Source of the DNA: Type-B symbiont of Plautia stali
GTDB taxonomy: Bacteria > Pseudomonadota > Gammaproteobacteria > Enterobacterales > Enterobacteriaceae
Length of the DNA: 64,000 nucleotides
Assembly (NCBI GenBank): GCA_001485295.1
Contig: BBOA01000011.1
Location: 1-64,000 of the forward strand
Direction: 5' to 3'
Below are positions 19,992 through 30,632 of the stretch, piece by piece; within the stretch, counting starts at the first letter, position 1, and each line of letters starts with the position of its first letter. The position numbers and the translations under genes were made by a program. The notes under the pieces are model-generated. The model was given only the letters and a program-made list of their open reading frames with translations, did not search any database and was not told the origin of the DNA.

Positions 19992-20149
19992 ATCGTCAAC
20001 TAATCTCGTTTCAAAAGGCGATATAGTATCGTAACAACAGGGTTTTTACCGCAATTTTATCGAAAGCGCATCAATCGGCTATCGCATGGAGTTGAAAACC
20101 GATGACAGCGGTGTTTGAATACGTGCCTGAACCAAAAGTAGAGTCTATC

Positions 20150-21113
20150 ATGAGTTTGGATATCGACTAGATTACCCTGCACCGGCTAATTAAACGCGAC
20201 GAGAACCAGCTTGAGTTGGTCCTGCGCGATACGCTGCTGCCCGCCAACGCCACCGTGGAAGCGATGGTCGAAGAGCTGCACCGTGTCTACAGCGCTAAAA
20301 ATAAAGCCTACGGTCTGTTCAACGACGACAGCGAGCTGGCGGAAGCGCTGCATAACTGCCGAAAGGGCAACGATGACTTTCTGGCGTTCAGCCGCGCGGC
20401 GACCGGCCGGCTGCGCAACGAGCTGGCGAAATATCCCTTCGCCGAAGGCGGCGCGGTGGAGTATCTGCTGGTGGCAGTGCTCAACAGCCAGAGTAGCATG
20501 CGCGTCAACGAGCAGCTCGATATCAGCAGCACCCACTACTCGACATCAATCATGCGGATATTGTGGCGCGCATCGACCTGACCGAATGGGAGCTGACGCC
20601 TGACTCCACACGCTATCTGACCTTTTTGTGCGGACGAGTAAGGCGCAAGGTCGCCGACTTCTTTATGGACTTCCTCGGCGCCAGCGTCGGCCTCGACGCC
20701 AAAGTGCAGAACCGTGGCCTGCTGCATGCAGTGTACGACTACTGCGCGGAGTCAGAACTCTACAAAAACAAAAGCGAGAGGCAGAACTACCGCCAGCAGG
20801 TTTACAGCTACTGCAATGAGCAGCTGCAGGCGGGCGAGGAGATTGCGCTGGAGGATCTGTCTAAGGAGCTGCCAGCGCTGGGCGCGAATCCTTCTAGGCC
20901 TTTACCCAAGAGCAGGGCTACGAGCTGGAAGAGCATTTTCCGGCGGATCGCAGCACGCTGCGATAGCTGACCAAATTCGCCGGCGGCTGCCTGACGCTGA
21001 ATTTCGACGCCACGCTGCTGGGCGAGCGTATCTTTTGGGATCCGGCCACCGACACCTTAACCATTAAAGGCACGCCGACAAACCTGCGTGATCAGCTGCA
21101 GCGCTGCAACTAG
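20150..21113 (+). pseudogene. yejK: yejK (ndpA), nucleoid-associated protein, broken
   Basis: It starts MSLDID then TAG where E. coli has Gln, followed by [66 protein letters not shown], a 33-bp in-frame loss (the FVLFCHYRYLA block), [24 protein letters not shown], then a frameshift into [40 protein letters not shown] and [14 protein letters not shown] second CAG-to-TAG occurs in LR*LTKFA near 20965. YejK (37 kDa) binds DNA and interacts with topoisomerases. The divergent yejK/yejL pair matches E. coli, and both are dead. Confidence 0.93.
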
Positions 21114-21157
21114 CGGTAAGTAAACCTTCAGTTACCTGCAAGTTGGAGAGAGTATCC

Positions 21158-21234
21158 GATCGTAAAGACGTAATAACGGCATCCCTGCTAGCTCTGACCG
21201 TGCCTTCCATGGCGCAGTACGCTTTGCTCTTCGG
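21158..21234 (-). repeat. Dispersed intergenic repeat, short form (copy C)
   Basis: Minus strand: CCCGAAGAGCAAAGCGTA, a short degenerate middle, GAGCTAGCAGGGATGCCGT, then ACGTCTTTACGATCGG. It lacks the central hairpin of the long copies. Lies between the yejK remnant and the rplY terminator. Confidence 0.8.
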
Positions 21235-21270
21235 GCCCTCTCTTCCATGTGAATACAGAGCCTTTCCCCA

Positions 21271-21306
21271 GACATAAAAACGCTGCATACGCAGCGTTTT
21301 TATGTC
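21271..21306. terminator. Bidirectional terminator between yejK and rplY
   Basis: A perfect 16-bp-arm palindrome: GACATAAAAACGCTGC, loop ATAC, GCAGCGTTTTTATGTC. The A-tract before and T-tract after the GC stem let it work in both directions; rplY would be the functional user. Confidence 0.85.
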
Positions 21307-21319
21307 AATTCGCAGACGC

Positions 21320-21604
21320 TTAGGCGCGTACGAAGTCGATATGGTGCAGTTTTGGCTTGAAGGGGTGACGCTGAACAGCCTGTACTTTAACTTGCGTTTC
21401 TTTTCCATCAGCAACAATGGTCAGAACGTCGGTGTAGAAGTCAGGCTTAGCCTGCATGTTCATCACTACGTCGTGATTTAGTTCAATAGAAACAGCGCCT
21501 TCTTTACCGCCATAGATGATAGCCGGGAATTTATTCGCTGCGCGCAGACGGCGACTCGCACCCTTACCCTGCTCTTTACGTACTTCTGCGTTGATAGTGA
21601 ACAT
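21320..21604 (-). CDS. rplY: 50S ribosomal protein L25 (5S rRNA-binding)
   Basis: 94 residues, the length of E. coli L25, starting [21 protein letters not shown] with [34 protein letters not shown] and [12 protein letters not shown]. It binds the E-loop of 5S rRNA. Intact, monocistronic, with a strong terminator after it. Confidence 0.97.
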   Translation of the reverse strand: MFTINAEVRKEQGKGASRRLRAANKFPAIIYGGKEGAVSIELNHDVVMNMQAKPDFYTDVLTIVADGKETQVKVQAVQRHPFKPKLHHIDFVRA

Positions 21605-21732
21605 CGTAATGTCTCTTTAATAATTCCTGCTACAGGCAACCCAGCAGCATGAGGGTTGTTCAAAGGCTGTTATGCGAATGCAAGCGAGGCAGTATAGCAG
21701 TAATGGGCGAGGTGGGCAAATGGTTCCGCCGT

Positions 21733-22170
21733 TTAGTGCAGCTCGTTGGCGCGGCGGAAACGCCCCGGATAGTCGAATAGCTTCTCGCTCACCTGCCAGA
21801 ACTGGCCTTTCGCGCGCCACGACGAAGTCGGGATGGCGCAACAGCAACTGCAGCGCCACCACGTCGGCGACGGTTTGCCAGCCGAGCGGCACGCCCGGCG
21901 TGCGCTGATGTGGGCGCAGGTGGGAGCGCTTGTCGACGCTAGTGCCGTCCTCGTCGAAATAGCTCGCCTTCAGCCATTCGCCTTTGTCGTCGCGGCCGTG
22001 GGTCAGCATCATGCCGCGGCAGCGCAGCCCCAGCGCGTCCTTTAGCATATCGTCGGGATCAACCAGCACCTTGTCGCACTGGTGACAGCGGCGCGCCGCG
22101 GTATCGTTTTCCGCGCCACAGTTGGGGCAGCTTTTAAAGCGAAAGCGAAAATCGCACTATTTGCGATTGC
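21733..22170 (-). pseudogene. radD: radD (yejH) remnant, C-terminal part of a DNA repair helicase
   Basis: Minus-strand blocks, partly frame-shifted: [21 protein letters not shown] (zinc-binding cysteines), [58 protein letters not shown], then [11 protein letters not shown] and TAA. These match the C-terminal third of RadD, a SF2 helicase involved in recombination repair. The helicase motifs are gone and the N-terminal side abuts the divergent rsuA remnant. The rplY-radD-rsuA-bcr order matches E. coli. Confidence 0.82.
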
Positions 22171-22217
22171 CTTAGTCATCTTCCAGCATCCCCTAGCAGC
22201 ATCGGTCGAAGTGCTCA

Positions 22218-22521
22218 ATGAGCATACCATCCGCGGTGGTTTTGCCCCAGGAAGGTGTTGGCGAATCCGCAGGCGGAACAGAATATCTGCACCGGCTCAT
22301 TGTCGCTGGCGCCGTTAACGGTGAAGTGGTGCGCGCTACCGCCTTCAAAATTCTTCCCGAGCATGAGGTGGAATATGACGGCGACGCGCTGCAGCTGCAG
22401 GTAGAGCCGCGTTACTTTATGCTGAACAAGCCGCTGGGCTATGTTCGTCCTACCGACGATCCCGGTCATCCTCTACTTTATCGGAGAGTCGACCGCGTAG
22501 AAGCTGCACGTCGCAGGACGT
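22218..22521 (+). pseudogene. rsuA: rsuA remnant (16S rRNA pseudouridine-516 synthase, N-terminal part)
   Basis: The S4-like N-terminus is degraded, but VNGEVVRATAFKILPEHEVEYDGDAL and EPRYFMLNKPLGYV, TDDPGHP, then after a frameshift LYFIGESTA, TAG (Trp in E. coli), KLHVAGRLE are clear RsuA segments. The catalytic Asp lies just beyond (GRLDxxTTG) and is lost: the sequence switches into bcr at about 22522. Confidence 0.85.
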
Positions 22522-22965
22522 CTCGAGATTCGCCATCGGCTAGCTGGTGTATGGTCCGCTAGCGGACAGCTATGGCCGCAAGTCAGTAATTGTGCTCGGC
22601 ACGCTGATTTTTGCCTGCGCGGCGTTGGCCTGCGCGCTGTCGCGGTCTATCGATTAACTGATCTTGATACGTTTTCTGCACGGCCGCGGCGGCAGCCAGC
22701 GTGGTGATTAACGCCCTGATGCGCGACAGCTACTCGAAAGAGGATTTCTCGCGCATGATATCGTTCGTCATGCTGATCACTACCATCGCGCCGGTGCTGG
22801 CGCCGATTATCGGCGGCTGGCTGCTGCTGGCACGCGATTTTCTGGATACTATCAATCGCCGCCCTGATCATTACGGTGATGGTGATGACCTAAGATGCGC
22901 GAGACGCTCAGGCTGGAGCAGCGCCAGCGTTTTCACCTGCGCACCATGCTGGGTAACTGCAGTCA
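22522..22965 (+). pseudogene. bcr: bcr remnant (MFS drug/peptide exporter)
   Basis: Starting mid-protein: FAIG, TAG (Gln expected), [38 protein letters not shown] (Gln expected), [52 protein letters not shown] and [19 protein letters not shown]. This is the N-terminal half of Bcr without its first helix. It runs tail to tail into yejF. Three or more nonsense codons and frameshifts. Confidence 0.85.
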
Positions 22966-23628
22966 CTTGCTCTACCACCTCGCCTGCGCGCAGCACCACT
23001 AACTGATGACATAAGGTGCGCACCGCCTGCAAATCGTGGCCGATAAAGAAACATGCTAGCTAATGCTGCTGAAGAAGGCGCAACAGCGTCAGGATCTGCT
23101 TCTGCACCGAGCGATCCAGCGAAGAGGTCGGTTCATCCAGCACTATCAGCTGAGGAGTGTGACTATACCGCTGCTTGTTGTGGCTCCAGCACCAGCGCGC
23201 GCAATAGCGATACGCTGCCGTTGACCGCCGGAAAGCTCCGCCGCATAGCGATGGCGGCTCTCCAGCTCTAGCCCCACTTCCTCCATAGTGGTGATGACGC
23301 GCGCTTCTTGCTACTGCGCATCGGGTTAAGGGAAACCATCGGCTCCTGAAAGATCATCGCCATCTGATCGCCGTGCAGCCTGCGTTCGCCGGCGCGCAGC
23401 AGATCCTCGCCGTTAAACAAGATCTGGCCGCCCGTATAGCTTGCCGGCGGCGTGGGCAGCAGCCGCATTACCGTAAGCGCGGTCACGCTTTTACCCGAGC
23501 CTGACTCGCCTTACCAGCGCCATGGTTTCACCGGCGTCGATGCGCAGAGAGACGCCGTCGACCACGTTGCGCGTTATGGTGCCGCGCGTAAAGGCGACGG
23601 AAAGATCCTCAATAACAAGCAGTGGCAT
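22966..23628 (-). pseudogene. yejF: yejF remnant (peptide/microcin C ABC transporter ATPase)
   Basis: Start at 23628: MPLLVIEDLSVAFTRGTI, then with a frameshift GESGSGKSVTALTVMRLLPTPP (Walker A), GGQILFNGEDLL, MAMIFQEPMVSLNPM; then a jump to the second cassette: [57 protein letters not shown]. YejF normally has two tandem ATPase cassettes of about 530 residues; most of cassette 1 and half of cassette 2 are gone. Confidence 0.88.
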
Positions 23629-23633
23629 AGTCA

Positions 23634-24276
23634 CACTCCTCTGGCCGGATCGAAGGCGTCGCGCACCGATTCACCGAGCGACGGCGAGCTGACCGGCAGA
23701 CCAAAGCCAAGAAAATCGAGCGAGGTCGGGGTCGCGATGGATCCTCACAGGATAAACGGCAGAAAGGTCAGGGTAGCGACCATCACATTGGACAGCATAT
23801 GCCGTAGTATGATGCTCCCGTCGCTGACGCCCAGCGCCTGCACGGCGCGGGGATATAGTCGAAGTTGCGCGTGCGCAGAAACTCAGCGCGCACTACGCTC
23901 ACCAGCCCCATCCAGCCGAAAATTACCGTCACCCAGCAGCGGCCACCAGAAGTTGGTCTGAATGACGCTGCAGAGCAGGATGAGTAAGAACAGCGCGGGC
24001 ATGCCGGACCAAACGTCAATGACGCGCTGGCCAATCAGATCGACGCACCTGTCGAAATAGTCCTGAACCGCGCCGACGACAATGCCGATCGCGCTGGAAA
24101 AGATCGTCTTTCCTTTAGCTGCCGTTGCAGCTAGGGATCCTAATAGTCGTCAGCGCGCCGCCGAAGACGCTTTCGCTGTAGCTGACCAGCAGCGGCACAT
24201 ACTAGCGCTATTGATAGCGCACCAGCAGCGGCTTCTCATTCTCCAAGCGCAGCTGATTAACGGGAGACAAACGCAT
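23634..24276 (-). pseudogene. yejE: yejE remnant (permease of the same peptide transporter)
   Basis: Minus strand from [22 protein letters not shown] (the N-terminus fused to an inner piece by deletion), PLLVSYSESVFGG, later ITVLFGWMGLVSVVRAEFLRTRNFDY, and near the end LPFIL, SLDFLGFGLP and SLGESVRDAFDP. Several TAG codons and frameshifts. Its start overlaps the 3' end of yejB, as in the intact operon. Confidence 0.85.
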
Positions 24277-24996
24277 CAGCGACCATCGAAATATAGGTCA
24301 GGTCGCTGAGGATATTCATCAGCAGGCCGATCAGGGTAAAAATATAGAGCGTGTCGAACATAACCGGATAATCGCGCTAGACAGTAGCGTCATAGCCTAA
24401 AGGCCCTAAGCCGTTGAGTGAGAACATCACCTCGATCAGCCCCGAGCTGATAAAAACATGCTAGTAAAAGTGGCGGGGAAGCTAGCGATCACCAGTAGCA
24501 TGGCGTTGCGAAACACATGATGATAGATGATAAAGGATGCGCCGCTCGCTGATCCCTTTGGCGCGCGCCGTCACCGCATACTCTCGCCAAGAAAGCTGTT
24601 TTTGGTCAGCATGGTCAGCGTGGCGAAGCCGCCGCTCACCGTCGCGAGCACTAGCAGGCTGAATGGAAATCGGCAGGCTCTCTCTTTCTTTCTTTAATTA
24701 GCTGCAGCACCGACGCGCTGCGGAACACGCTGTCGCCGAAATCGAAACGCAGATAGTTTCAGTGCATCTCCCCGTAACGCTGCCATATCGGCTTATCGAA
24801 GCCATAGCGCTTTTTGATTTCGGCGATCACATTCGGGTCGAGGCCGCGCGCGCCGCTCTTACCGCCGGTGATCTGGCCGAACTGAATGTTGGCCAGCGCC
24901 TGATCGACCGGCCCGCTAGGGGCGTCTGCACGATAAAGAAGTTCAGCGTGATAATCGCGCATAGCGTAGGAATAATTAATAGCAAACAACTCCGGC
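24257..24996 (-). pseudogene. yejB: yejB remnant (permease of the same peptide transporter)
   Basis: Blocks: [88 protein letters not shown], then [53 protein letters not shown] and a terminal TAA. About a third of the protein is missing in the middle and the frame is broken many times. Confidence 0.87.
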
Positions 24997-24998
24997 TC

Positions 24999-26739
24999 TT
25001 CAGCGTCGTTCTGCCTGCAAACGCGCGGCTTTGTTCACGTCATATCACCAGTTTTCCAGCCCGGTGGCTTAGGCGGGTTTTACGGCGGGGTAGGAGAATT
25101 TATCCTAGGAGGCAGAAGGCGATTCCAGATGCCATCTTCCACATTATAACACATCGAGATCGTATACGCATTCCATAGCAGAATGCGATCCAGAGCTTGG
25201 CCGAGCGGCAGTGCCGTGCGCTGTTTCATTACGAATCGATATAGTCCAATTGCCAGCCGGTCTGCAGATCGGAGCTGGGGATCGGCATCGGCAGATAATA
25301 GACGTGGGCGATCATACCGTAATCCTCTTAGCGTAGCCGACGCATATACTGAGAGGCGTCCACCACGCGCAGCGTCAGGCTGATGCTGATGCGAGACAGG
25401 CTGTGCTGCTAAGGGGGTAGTGCCCAGTTGTTGCTGGCGCCACTGCGCAGCAGCAGCTCAAGGTACATCGGCGGCTGGTTTTATCGTTCACCAGCTACTG
25501 ATGCTTTACCTGCCAGCCCGCCTAGCGCAGCAGATCCAGCGCCTCCGGCAGACTGGCGTGATCGTAGCCGCTGCCGTCGGTGCGTGGCGGCGCATAGGGC
25601 GCGATGAACACTTCGGGCGGCATCTGCGCCTCAAACGGCGTGAGCAACGCCTGCTGCGCCGCGTCCTGCAGACCCTGTGCAAGCGTATTCGGTGTTCTGA
25701 AAATAGCTGCTGACCCGCTGGTGAGCGCTATAAAATAGCGCTTTATTCATCGACTCAAAGTCGAAGGCGAGCGTCAGCACTTAGCACACCCGGCGGTCGT
25801 TGAACGGCGCTTTTTCATTATTCATCGCCAACTAGGTTGGTGTTGGTCAAAACGCAGCTGGGCGTGATCTGCTTCACAATCAAGTTGGCTGTCGAAGTTG
25901 TGGCCGCGATACTGCGTCGCCCATTTTTTCGCGAAACCCTCTTCGCGCAGATCGAAAGCGCCCACTTTAAAGGCTTCAAACGCTACATTATCGTCAAGGT
26001 AGTAGTCATAGCGCAGCGTGTCGAAATTAAAGCGGCCGCGATTCACCGGCAGTTCCGCCGCCCAGTATTTTTTCACCCGGCTGTACTTGATATACTGACC
26101 CATCTTGTAGCAGCTGATCTGATAAGGGCCGCTGGAGAGCCGGCGGCGCGCTTAGCAGCTCGTTGAACTTTCTATTCTGCCAGTCCCGCTGCGACAGCAC
26201 CGGCAGCGTTAGTAGGCCCAGCATCATATCTCTGTCGGGTTTCGGCAGATCGATGCGCACGCGCTAGTTGTCCAGCGCCCTAACCGTCACGCTGCGATAA
26301 AATACGCGAAACTGCGCGGTACCCCTTCGCGCATAAATTTATCGAAGGTAAAGGCGACATCCTACGCCGTGATCGGCGTGGCGTCATGAAACTGCGCGCG
26401 CGGATTGAGGCGGATTTCCATCCAGCGTAAATCGTCGCTGTAACGCGCCTACTCGGCGATAAGCGGCTAGTAGCTGCTTGGCTCGTCGTCAGAGCTGGTG
26501 AATAAGCGATCGTAGAGCCGTTTCGGTGCCCGCGCCGGGATTGCCACGTGAGGCGTAGTGGTTAAAGTTGTCCAAAGTGCCGACCACCGCCAGCGTCAGG
26601 CGACCGCCTTTCGACGCGGAGAATCTGCGTAATCGAAGTGGCTGGAGTCAGCCGCATATTTAGGCTCGCCCAGCGTGGCGAAGGCGCGGCTTTCGTGCAC
26701 CTTTTCCGCATACAGCAGCGCGATCAGGCGAAACAGCAT
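24999..26739 (-). pseudogene. yejA: yejA remnant (periplasmic oligopeptide-binding protein)
   Basis: Minus strand from MLFRLIALLYAEKVHESRAFATLGEPKYA, GTLDNFNHYASRGNPGAGTE, RVRIDLPKPDRDMMLGLLTLPVL, YSRVKKYWAAELPVNRGRFNFDTLRYDYYLDDNVAFEAFKVGAFD (family IVYSRVKDYWAANLPVNRGR), WATQYRGHNFD, to the C-terminus [15 protein letters not shown] Trp-to-TGA change precedes YDVNK; there are also several TAG codons and frameshifts. The yejABEF cluster is dead as a unit. Confidence 0.9.
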
Positions 26740-26749
26740 AGCGTCGGCA

Positions 26750-27640
26750 TTCTCCTGTGGTCAGGTGGCGGCGTTATCCAGCCAGCGTCACTAGGCTGCG
26801 GTAGTTCAATCAGCCGGTCCGGCTTTAGAGGGCGGCTGAACAGATAGCCCTGCATATGGCTGAAGCCGTGTTTCACCAGCTAGGCCGCCTATTCGCCCGT
26901 TTTTCCACGCCTTCGGCCGCGGTTTTCAGATTCAGCTTCTTCGCCAGATGCAGCACCGTGTCCAGCACCGGCGAGTTCAGGGTCTGCGTGCTAATGCTCT
27001 GCACGAAGCCCCGGTCGATCTTCAGATAGTCGAACGGGTACTTTTCCAGATAAATCAACGCGCCTAGGGATTGAGCCGGTGGGCGTCGCGCGCCACCAGC
27101 TCGAACAGATGGCGCGTCAGCAGGATAATCAAGTGGCGCTAGGTTGATATTGACGGTGGCTAGCACGCAGGACTGCACGCTTTGCGGGTTACGCAGCCAT
27201 AGTGCAAAAACCGGCTTTCCGGGCTGGAGCGGCGTGCCGCTCAGCAGGCGCAGGTCGCGGCTGAGATCGGTTTGATCGGAGATGGCGTTCAGCGGCAGGT
27301 AAAGGGCGCCGGTAGCGGACGAGCAAAAGGCGTAGCCTTCGCACACCAGTAAAATGGCGCGCAGGTCGTTGGTGAAAGCGGCGCGGGAGGTCAGTTCTTG
27401 GCTGATAGCATGACAGTTGAACTGGGTAAAAGGAGAGAGGTGATTCAGGGTGCGGGCGATAAGCGCGTCCAGCGATTGCTGCAGGGCGTTGCAGCTGTCG
27501 TTCAGCAGCAGCTGTTGATGCTGCTGCTTGTGCTAGACAAAGGTCAGCAGGATCAGCGTAAAAAGAATAAAGAACAGGCTGCCGAAAATAGCGCTGCTCC
27601 AAGCGATGCGGCGAGGCTAAGTGGCCTAGTACATCAGCAC
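26750..27640 (-). pseudogene. pdeN: pdeN (rtn) remnant, CSS-EAL cyclic-di-GMP phosphodiesterase
   Basis: Near the 5' end: IFGSLFFILFTLILLTFV (first membrane helix), NDSCNALQQSLDALIARTLNHLSPFTQFNCHAISQELTSRAAFTNDLRAI and CEGYAFCSS, the periplasmic CSS-motif sensor. The C-terminal part of the EAL domain survives: YFDYLKIDRGFVQSIS, LDTVLHLAKKLNLKTAAEGVE, then HGFSHMQGYLFSRPL. The membrane-to-EAL junction and the EVxxEAL catalytic start are deleted. Adjacent to yejA as in E. coli. Confidence 0.82.
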
Positions 27641-27880
27641 CTTGCACACTGGCATGAAGTACTTTCCACTTGTTTTATCTTTTATTATTGACTGTGCACG
27701 ACTGCTCTCCGGCGAAGGTCATGAGAATATAACGAGACTGCAGGAAAAGTCTCATCATTTTTCTGGTAAACAATCACTTTTACACTATGACAATGCTGTT
27801 ATCCGGCATAAGGGCGAGAAAAAACGCTGCTGGGGCAGGGTCTTATTTTTCTCTGGCTGAGAACGATCAAAGGTCAGGTA

Positions 27881-28450
27881 TCAGCTGGGATTACGGCTTA
27901 AAACCCGACGCCCTTCGCGGTAGCGTTTTTTCCAGTAGCTGTCGTTGAGACTGGAGATCATCACGCCGCTACTGGTAGAGACATGAACGAAGTTATCGTT
28001 GCCAAGATAGATGCCAACGTGGCGGCCGGTTGAGCCGGCGCCGAACAGCACCAGATCGCCGGGACGCAGCTTGCTGCGTGAAATCTCATTGCCGGTGTCC
28101 TGCTGTTCAGAAGTTGAACGCGGCAGTTTTAAACCGAACTGATCGCGAAAGGTGCGCTGAACAAAAGCGGAACAGTCGATGCCGCGCTTGGTGTCGCCGC
28201 CGAAGCGATAGCGCACGCCTTTCCAGTCAGCATATTGCTGCATGATGCGGGACTTAACGTCCACGTTCCGCACCATCTCTTCGAATTCATCCTGAGACGC
28301 CTGAAGTAAAAAACCATTCTGGTTGTTAACTTCATGATTCTCGTTTTTTGCGTGTTGGCCGGTACTACCGCATGCCGAGAGGAGTGTTGCCAGTGCCACT
28401 GCAGACACAATCCGCCAGATATATCTCAGTATTGGTTGAGATTTGACCAT
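27881..28450 (-). CDS. mepS: MepS (Spr), murein DD-endopeptidase lipoprotein
   Basis: 189 residues (E. coli 188). Lipoprotein signal with lipobox LLSAC (Cys27), then an NlpC/P60 domain with catalytic Cys in [12 protein letters not shown], His in GRHVGIYLG and a third polar residue in [10 protein letters not shown]. It cleaves D-Ala-mDAP cross-links so new murein can be inserted, and is controlled by NlpI-Prc proteolysis. Intact; the start [14 protein letters not shown] matches the family. Around 430 nt of empty DNA separates it from the pdeN remnant. Confidence 0.96.
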   Translation of the reverse strand: MVKSQPILRYIWRIVSAVALATLLSACGSTGQHAKNENHEVNNQNGFLLQASQDEFEEMVRNVDVKSRIMQQYADWKGVRYRFGGDTKRGIDCSAFVQRTFRDQFGLKLPRSTSEQQDTGNEISRSKLRPGDLVLFGAGSTGRHVGIYLGNDNFVHVSTSSGVMISSLNDSYWKKRYREGRRVLSRNPS

Positions 28451-28996
28451 TGTTCGTATATTCCTTCGATGTCCTTATGACAGAATGTCGCTAGCCAGAT
28501 GACAAAACGGATTGAGATTAATAAGCGATGCAACTTAAGACAATTCCTTAATTGCTAAAATGTGTTAAGGAACACGTTTTTGCCTAAAATAGGAGCCGAA
28601 TTTTCTGCTGCTACAACCTCAACATCATAGAGGCTAACTGATTCCAGACGCCATGGCGAGTACTTTTATGTAGTTTCTAATAGCTTTTTTTGATGTGAAA
28701 CCAGTCTGTATCAGACTGATTATTTTATCCTCAAATTTTGGAAATTTTCCATAAAATTATGGGGTGAAAAAGCAGCCATTTCTCTCTGTAGACGATTTTT
28801 TAAGAGCTTTCGCACTGGACAGCGGTGACAAAACGGCGTGAACAGCGCGAAATCATCATAGTATTTTCTTTTATAACGCCAATTTAATGAGCTTGCTAAT
28901 AATGGCGGGATTTTAATAAGCGCGGCGTCATAAGAATACTGCCATTCTTTTATCCGCGCTTATCAATAAGATTTGCTTCTCTATCGGCGCCGCTAT
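28451..28996. other. Non-coding gap between mepS and lpxT
   Basis: AT-richer than its surroundings and without a gene-like frame. It should hold the mepS promoter at its left. A small hairpin CAGTCTG-TAT-CAGACTG sits at about 28707-28723 followed by ATTATTTTA; its role is unknown. Confidence 0.5.
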
Positions 28997-29707
28997 TTAC
29001 GGCTTATATTTGCCCGGCAGCTTACGGTAGAAGAAGCTAACGAGAGCATCGCCCAGCGGCGTTAGCAACACCCAGCTCAGCCCGACCAGCAGCACTGAAA
29101 GCGAACCCACAGCGATATCGGTAAACCAGTGCGCGCCCGCTATCACGCGCGGCAGGGCGAAAATCACCACAATCGCGGTGCCGGCCAGAAACGCGCGGAA
29201 GCCGAAATAGCGCCACATAAAGCAGGCGAAAATCATCAGCATCATGCCGTGGTCGCCGGGGAAGCTGTTGGCAGAGGCGTCTTTAGCCGGAATGCCGGTC
29301 AGCTCACTGACGCGATGGGCGTTTTCAAAGAACAGCGTCGGGCTTTTATGCTGCACCGGCAGCAGATGGCCAAGCTGGTTAAGGGTAACCGCGCTAAGCA
29401 GCATGGCGATGCTGATCGCTAGCAGTCGACGGCGACCGGGCGGCGTTTCACGGCGCCAGTAAACCAGATAAAGCGCGCCCATTGCCAGCAGCGACACCAG
29501 ATCGAAGCCGCGTAAGTTGGTGACCGCCACTAGCAGGGCAAAGCCCGGATGATTGACCATCTGGTTATTAAAGCTGAAAAAGATCCCTTTATCGACACCT
29601 GCCCAGAAACCGTGATCGGGCGTCAGATACCGGGAGAGAAACAAGACAACGCCAAGGGCGTTAAGCAGCATGATTGTGACAAGACGAGTTGCACGCATAG
29701 TATTCAC
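28997..29707 (-). CDS. lpxT: LpxT (YeiU), lipid A 1-diphosphate synthase
   Basis: 236 residues (E. coli 237), six predicted membrane helices and the PAP2/LPT phosphatase motifs: SPTLFFENAHRVSEL, NSFPGDHGMMLMIFA (central His) and PRVIAGAHWFTDIAVGS (second His with Asp). It transfers phosphate from undecaprenyl pyrophosphate to lipid A in the periplasm. Start MNTMRATRLVTIMLLN. Intact; convergent and divergent neighbours are all pseudogenes. Confidence 0.94.
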   Translation of the reverse strand: MNTMRATRLVTIMLLNALGVVLFLSRYLTPDHGFWAGVDKGIFFSFNNQMVNHPGFALLVAVTNLRGFDLVSLLAMGALYLVYWRRETPPGRRRLLAISIAMLLSAVTLNQLGHLLPVQHKSPTLFFENAHRVSELTGIPAKDASANSFPGDHGMMLMIFACFMWRYFGFRAFLAGTAIVVIFALPRVIAGAHWFTDIAVGSLSVLLVGLSWVLLTPLGDALVSFFYRKLPGKYKP

Positions 29708-29740
29708 TAAAATAAAAAATAACGGCAGAAACTAACCGGG

Positions 29741-30122
29741 CTAGTTTAAACAAAGCTTTAACAACTGTGAATGCAAACGATTCCGGTCTACGGGTTGCGA
29801 ATGGATCAGTTCAATGCGGCTGTTGGATGGCGTCTCTGCCAGATTCTCCGCCTGCACGTCGCCGCCTTGGCCGCGTTGAGACAGAGCAATCCCTGCGGCG
29901 TGCGCAGCACCGCCTTTAATGCGCTCAACCGGCGTCTGTCGCGTCCAGGCCGAGCAACGCGTCGTCGTCGAACAGCGTATCGCCGTCAAACAGCCAGCCG
30001 CAGGCGGCATAGACTTGGCCTTCGTTTTTCCTGTGGCCAGCAGATGGCGCAGCGTGGTGGTTTTACCGCTGCCGAGAAAGCCGGTGATAAGGTTGAGAAG
30101 CGCCGTGCTAGGTGCCTCCGTT
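29741..30122 (-). pseudogene. yeiR: yeiR remnant (COG0523 zinc-binding GTPase)
   Basis: The N-terminus NLITGFLGSGKTTTLRHLLATGKTKA (Walker A) is joined directly to the C-terminal domain: AACGWLFDGDTLFDDDALLGLDA, then TPVERIKGG, SRIELIHSQP and HSQLLKLCLN then TAG. About 190 residues, including the zinc-binding CxCC motif and the GTPase G3/G4 motifs, are deleted, and a frameshift follows the junction. Confidence 0.85.
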
Positions 30123-30181
30123 AAACGAGAATGGCCGCGAAGGCGGTCATTAATGTTACTTTACAACATGTTTTGCGTCTG

Positions 30182-30502
30182 CTAATCGGCGTGGCTCATA
30201 GGCTCATATAGTAGTAAGTAGTAGAGGCGCTCGGCGATATGAATACGGATACGCTTACCGTTACTGAGATATTCTGGCACCTGAATGCTCAGACCGGTGC
30301 TCATGCTGGCAGGCTTGGTGCGCGCGTTGGCAGAGGCGCTTTTAATGCTTGGCGCGGTATCGACGATCTCTATATCCACGGTTTGCAGCTGCCGCGTGAC
30401 ATGTGCGGCGAGACGCGCCGCGACGCCATAATCTATCTGCTGAAGCTGGGAGCGGATACCGCGCATTGAGTGAGCTGAAATAGCTGAGGTTTTTATCCTC
30501 AA
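30182..30502 (-). pseudogene. yeiP: yeiP (efpL) remnant, EF-P-like translation factor
   Basis: Only the C-terminal OB domain is recognisable: [49 protein letters not shown] then a scrambled tail ending SHAD (YeiP ends RYMGRAD). Domains I and II are gone, including the tip that contacts the P-site tRNA. The open frame is uninterrupted for 106 codons, but its first 35 residues do not resemble YeiP. Confidence 0.82.
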
Positions 30503-30632
30503 CCGTCGCGCTTTTACAGCACGCCTTTCAGCTTCTTTCGCTATCGTTTTCCCTTCTCAGTTTGAAATGTGCGTAACGTCAAAAATCTGCGACACATTTT
30601 CTTGCATGGCCTAGTGCGCTGTACCAAAATTT

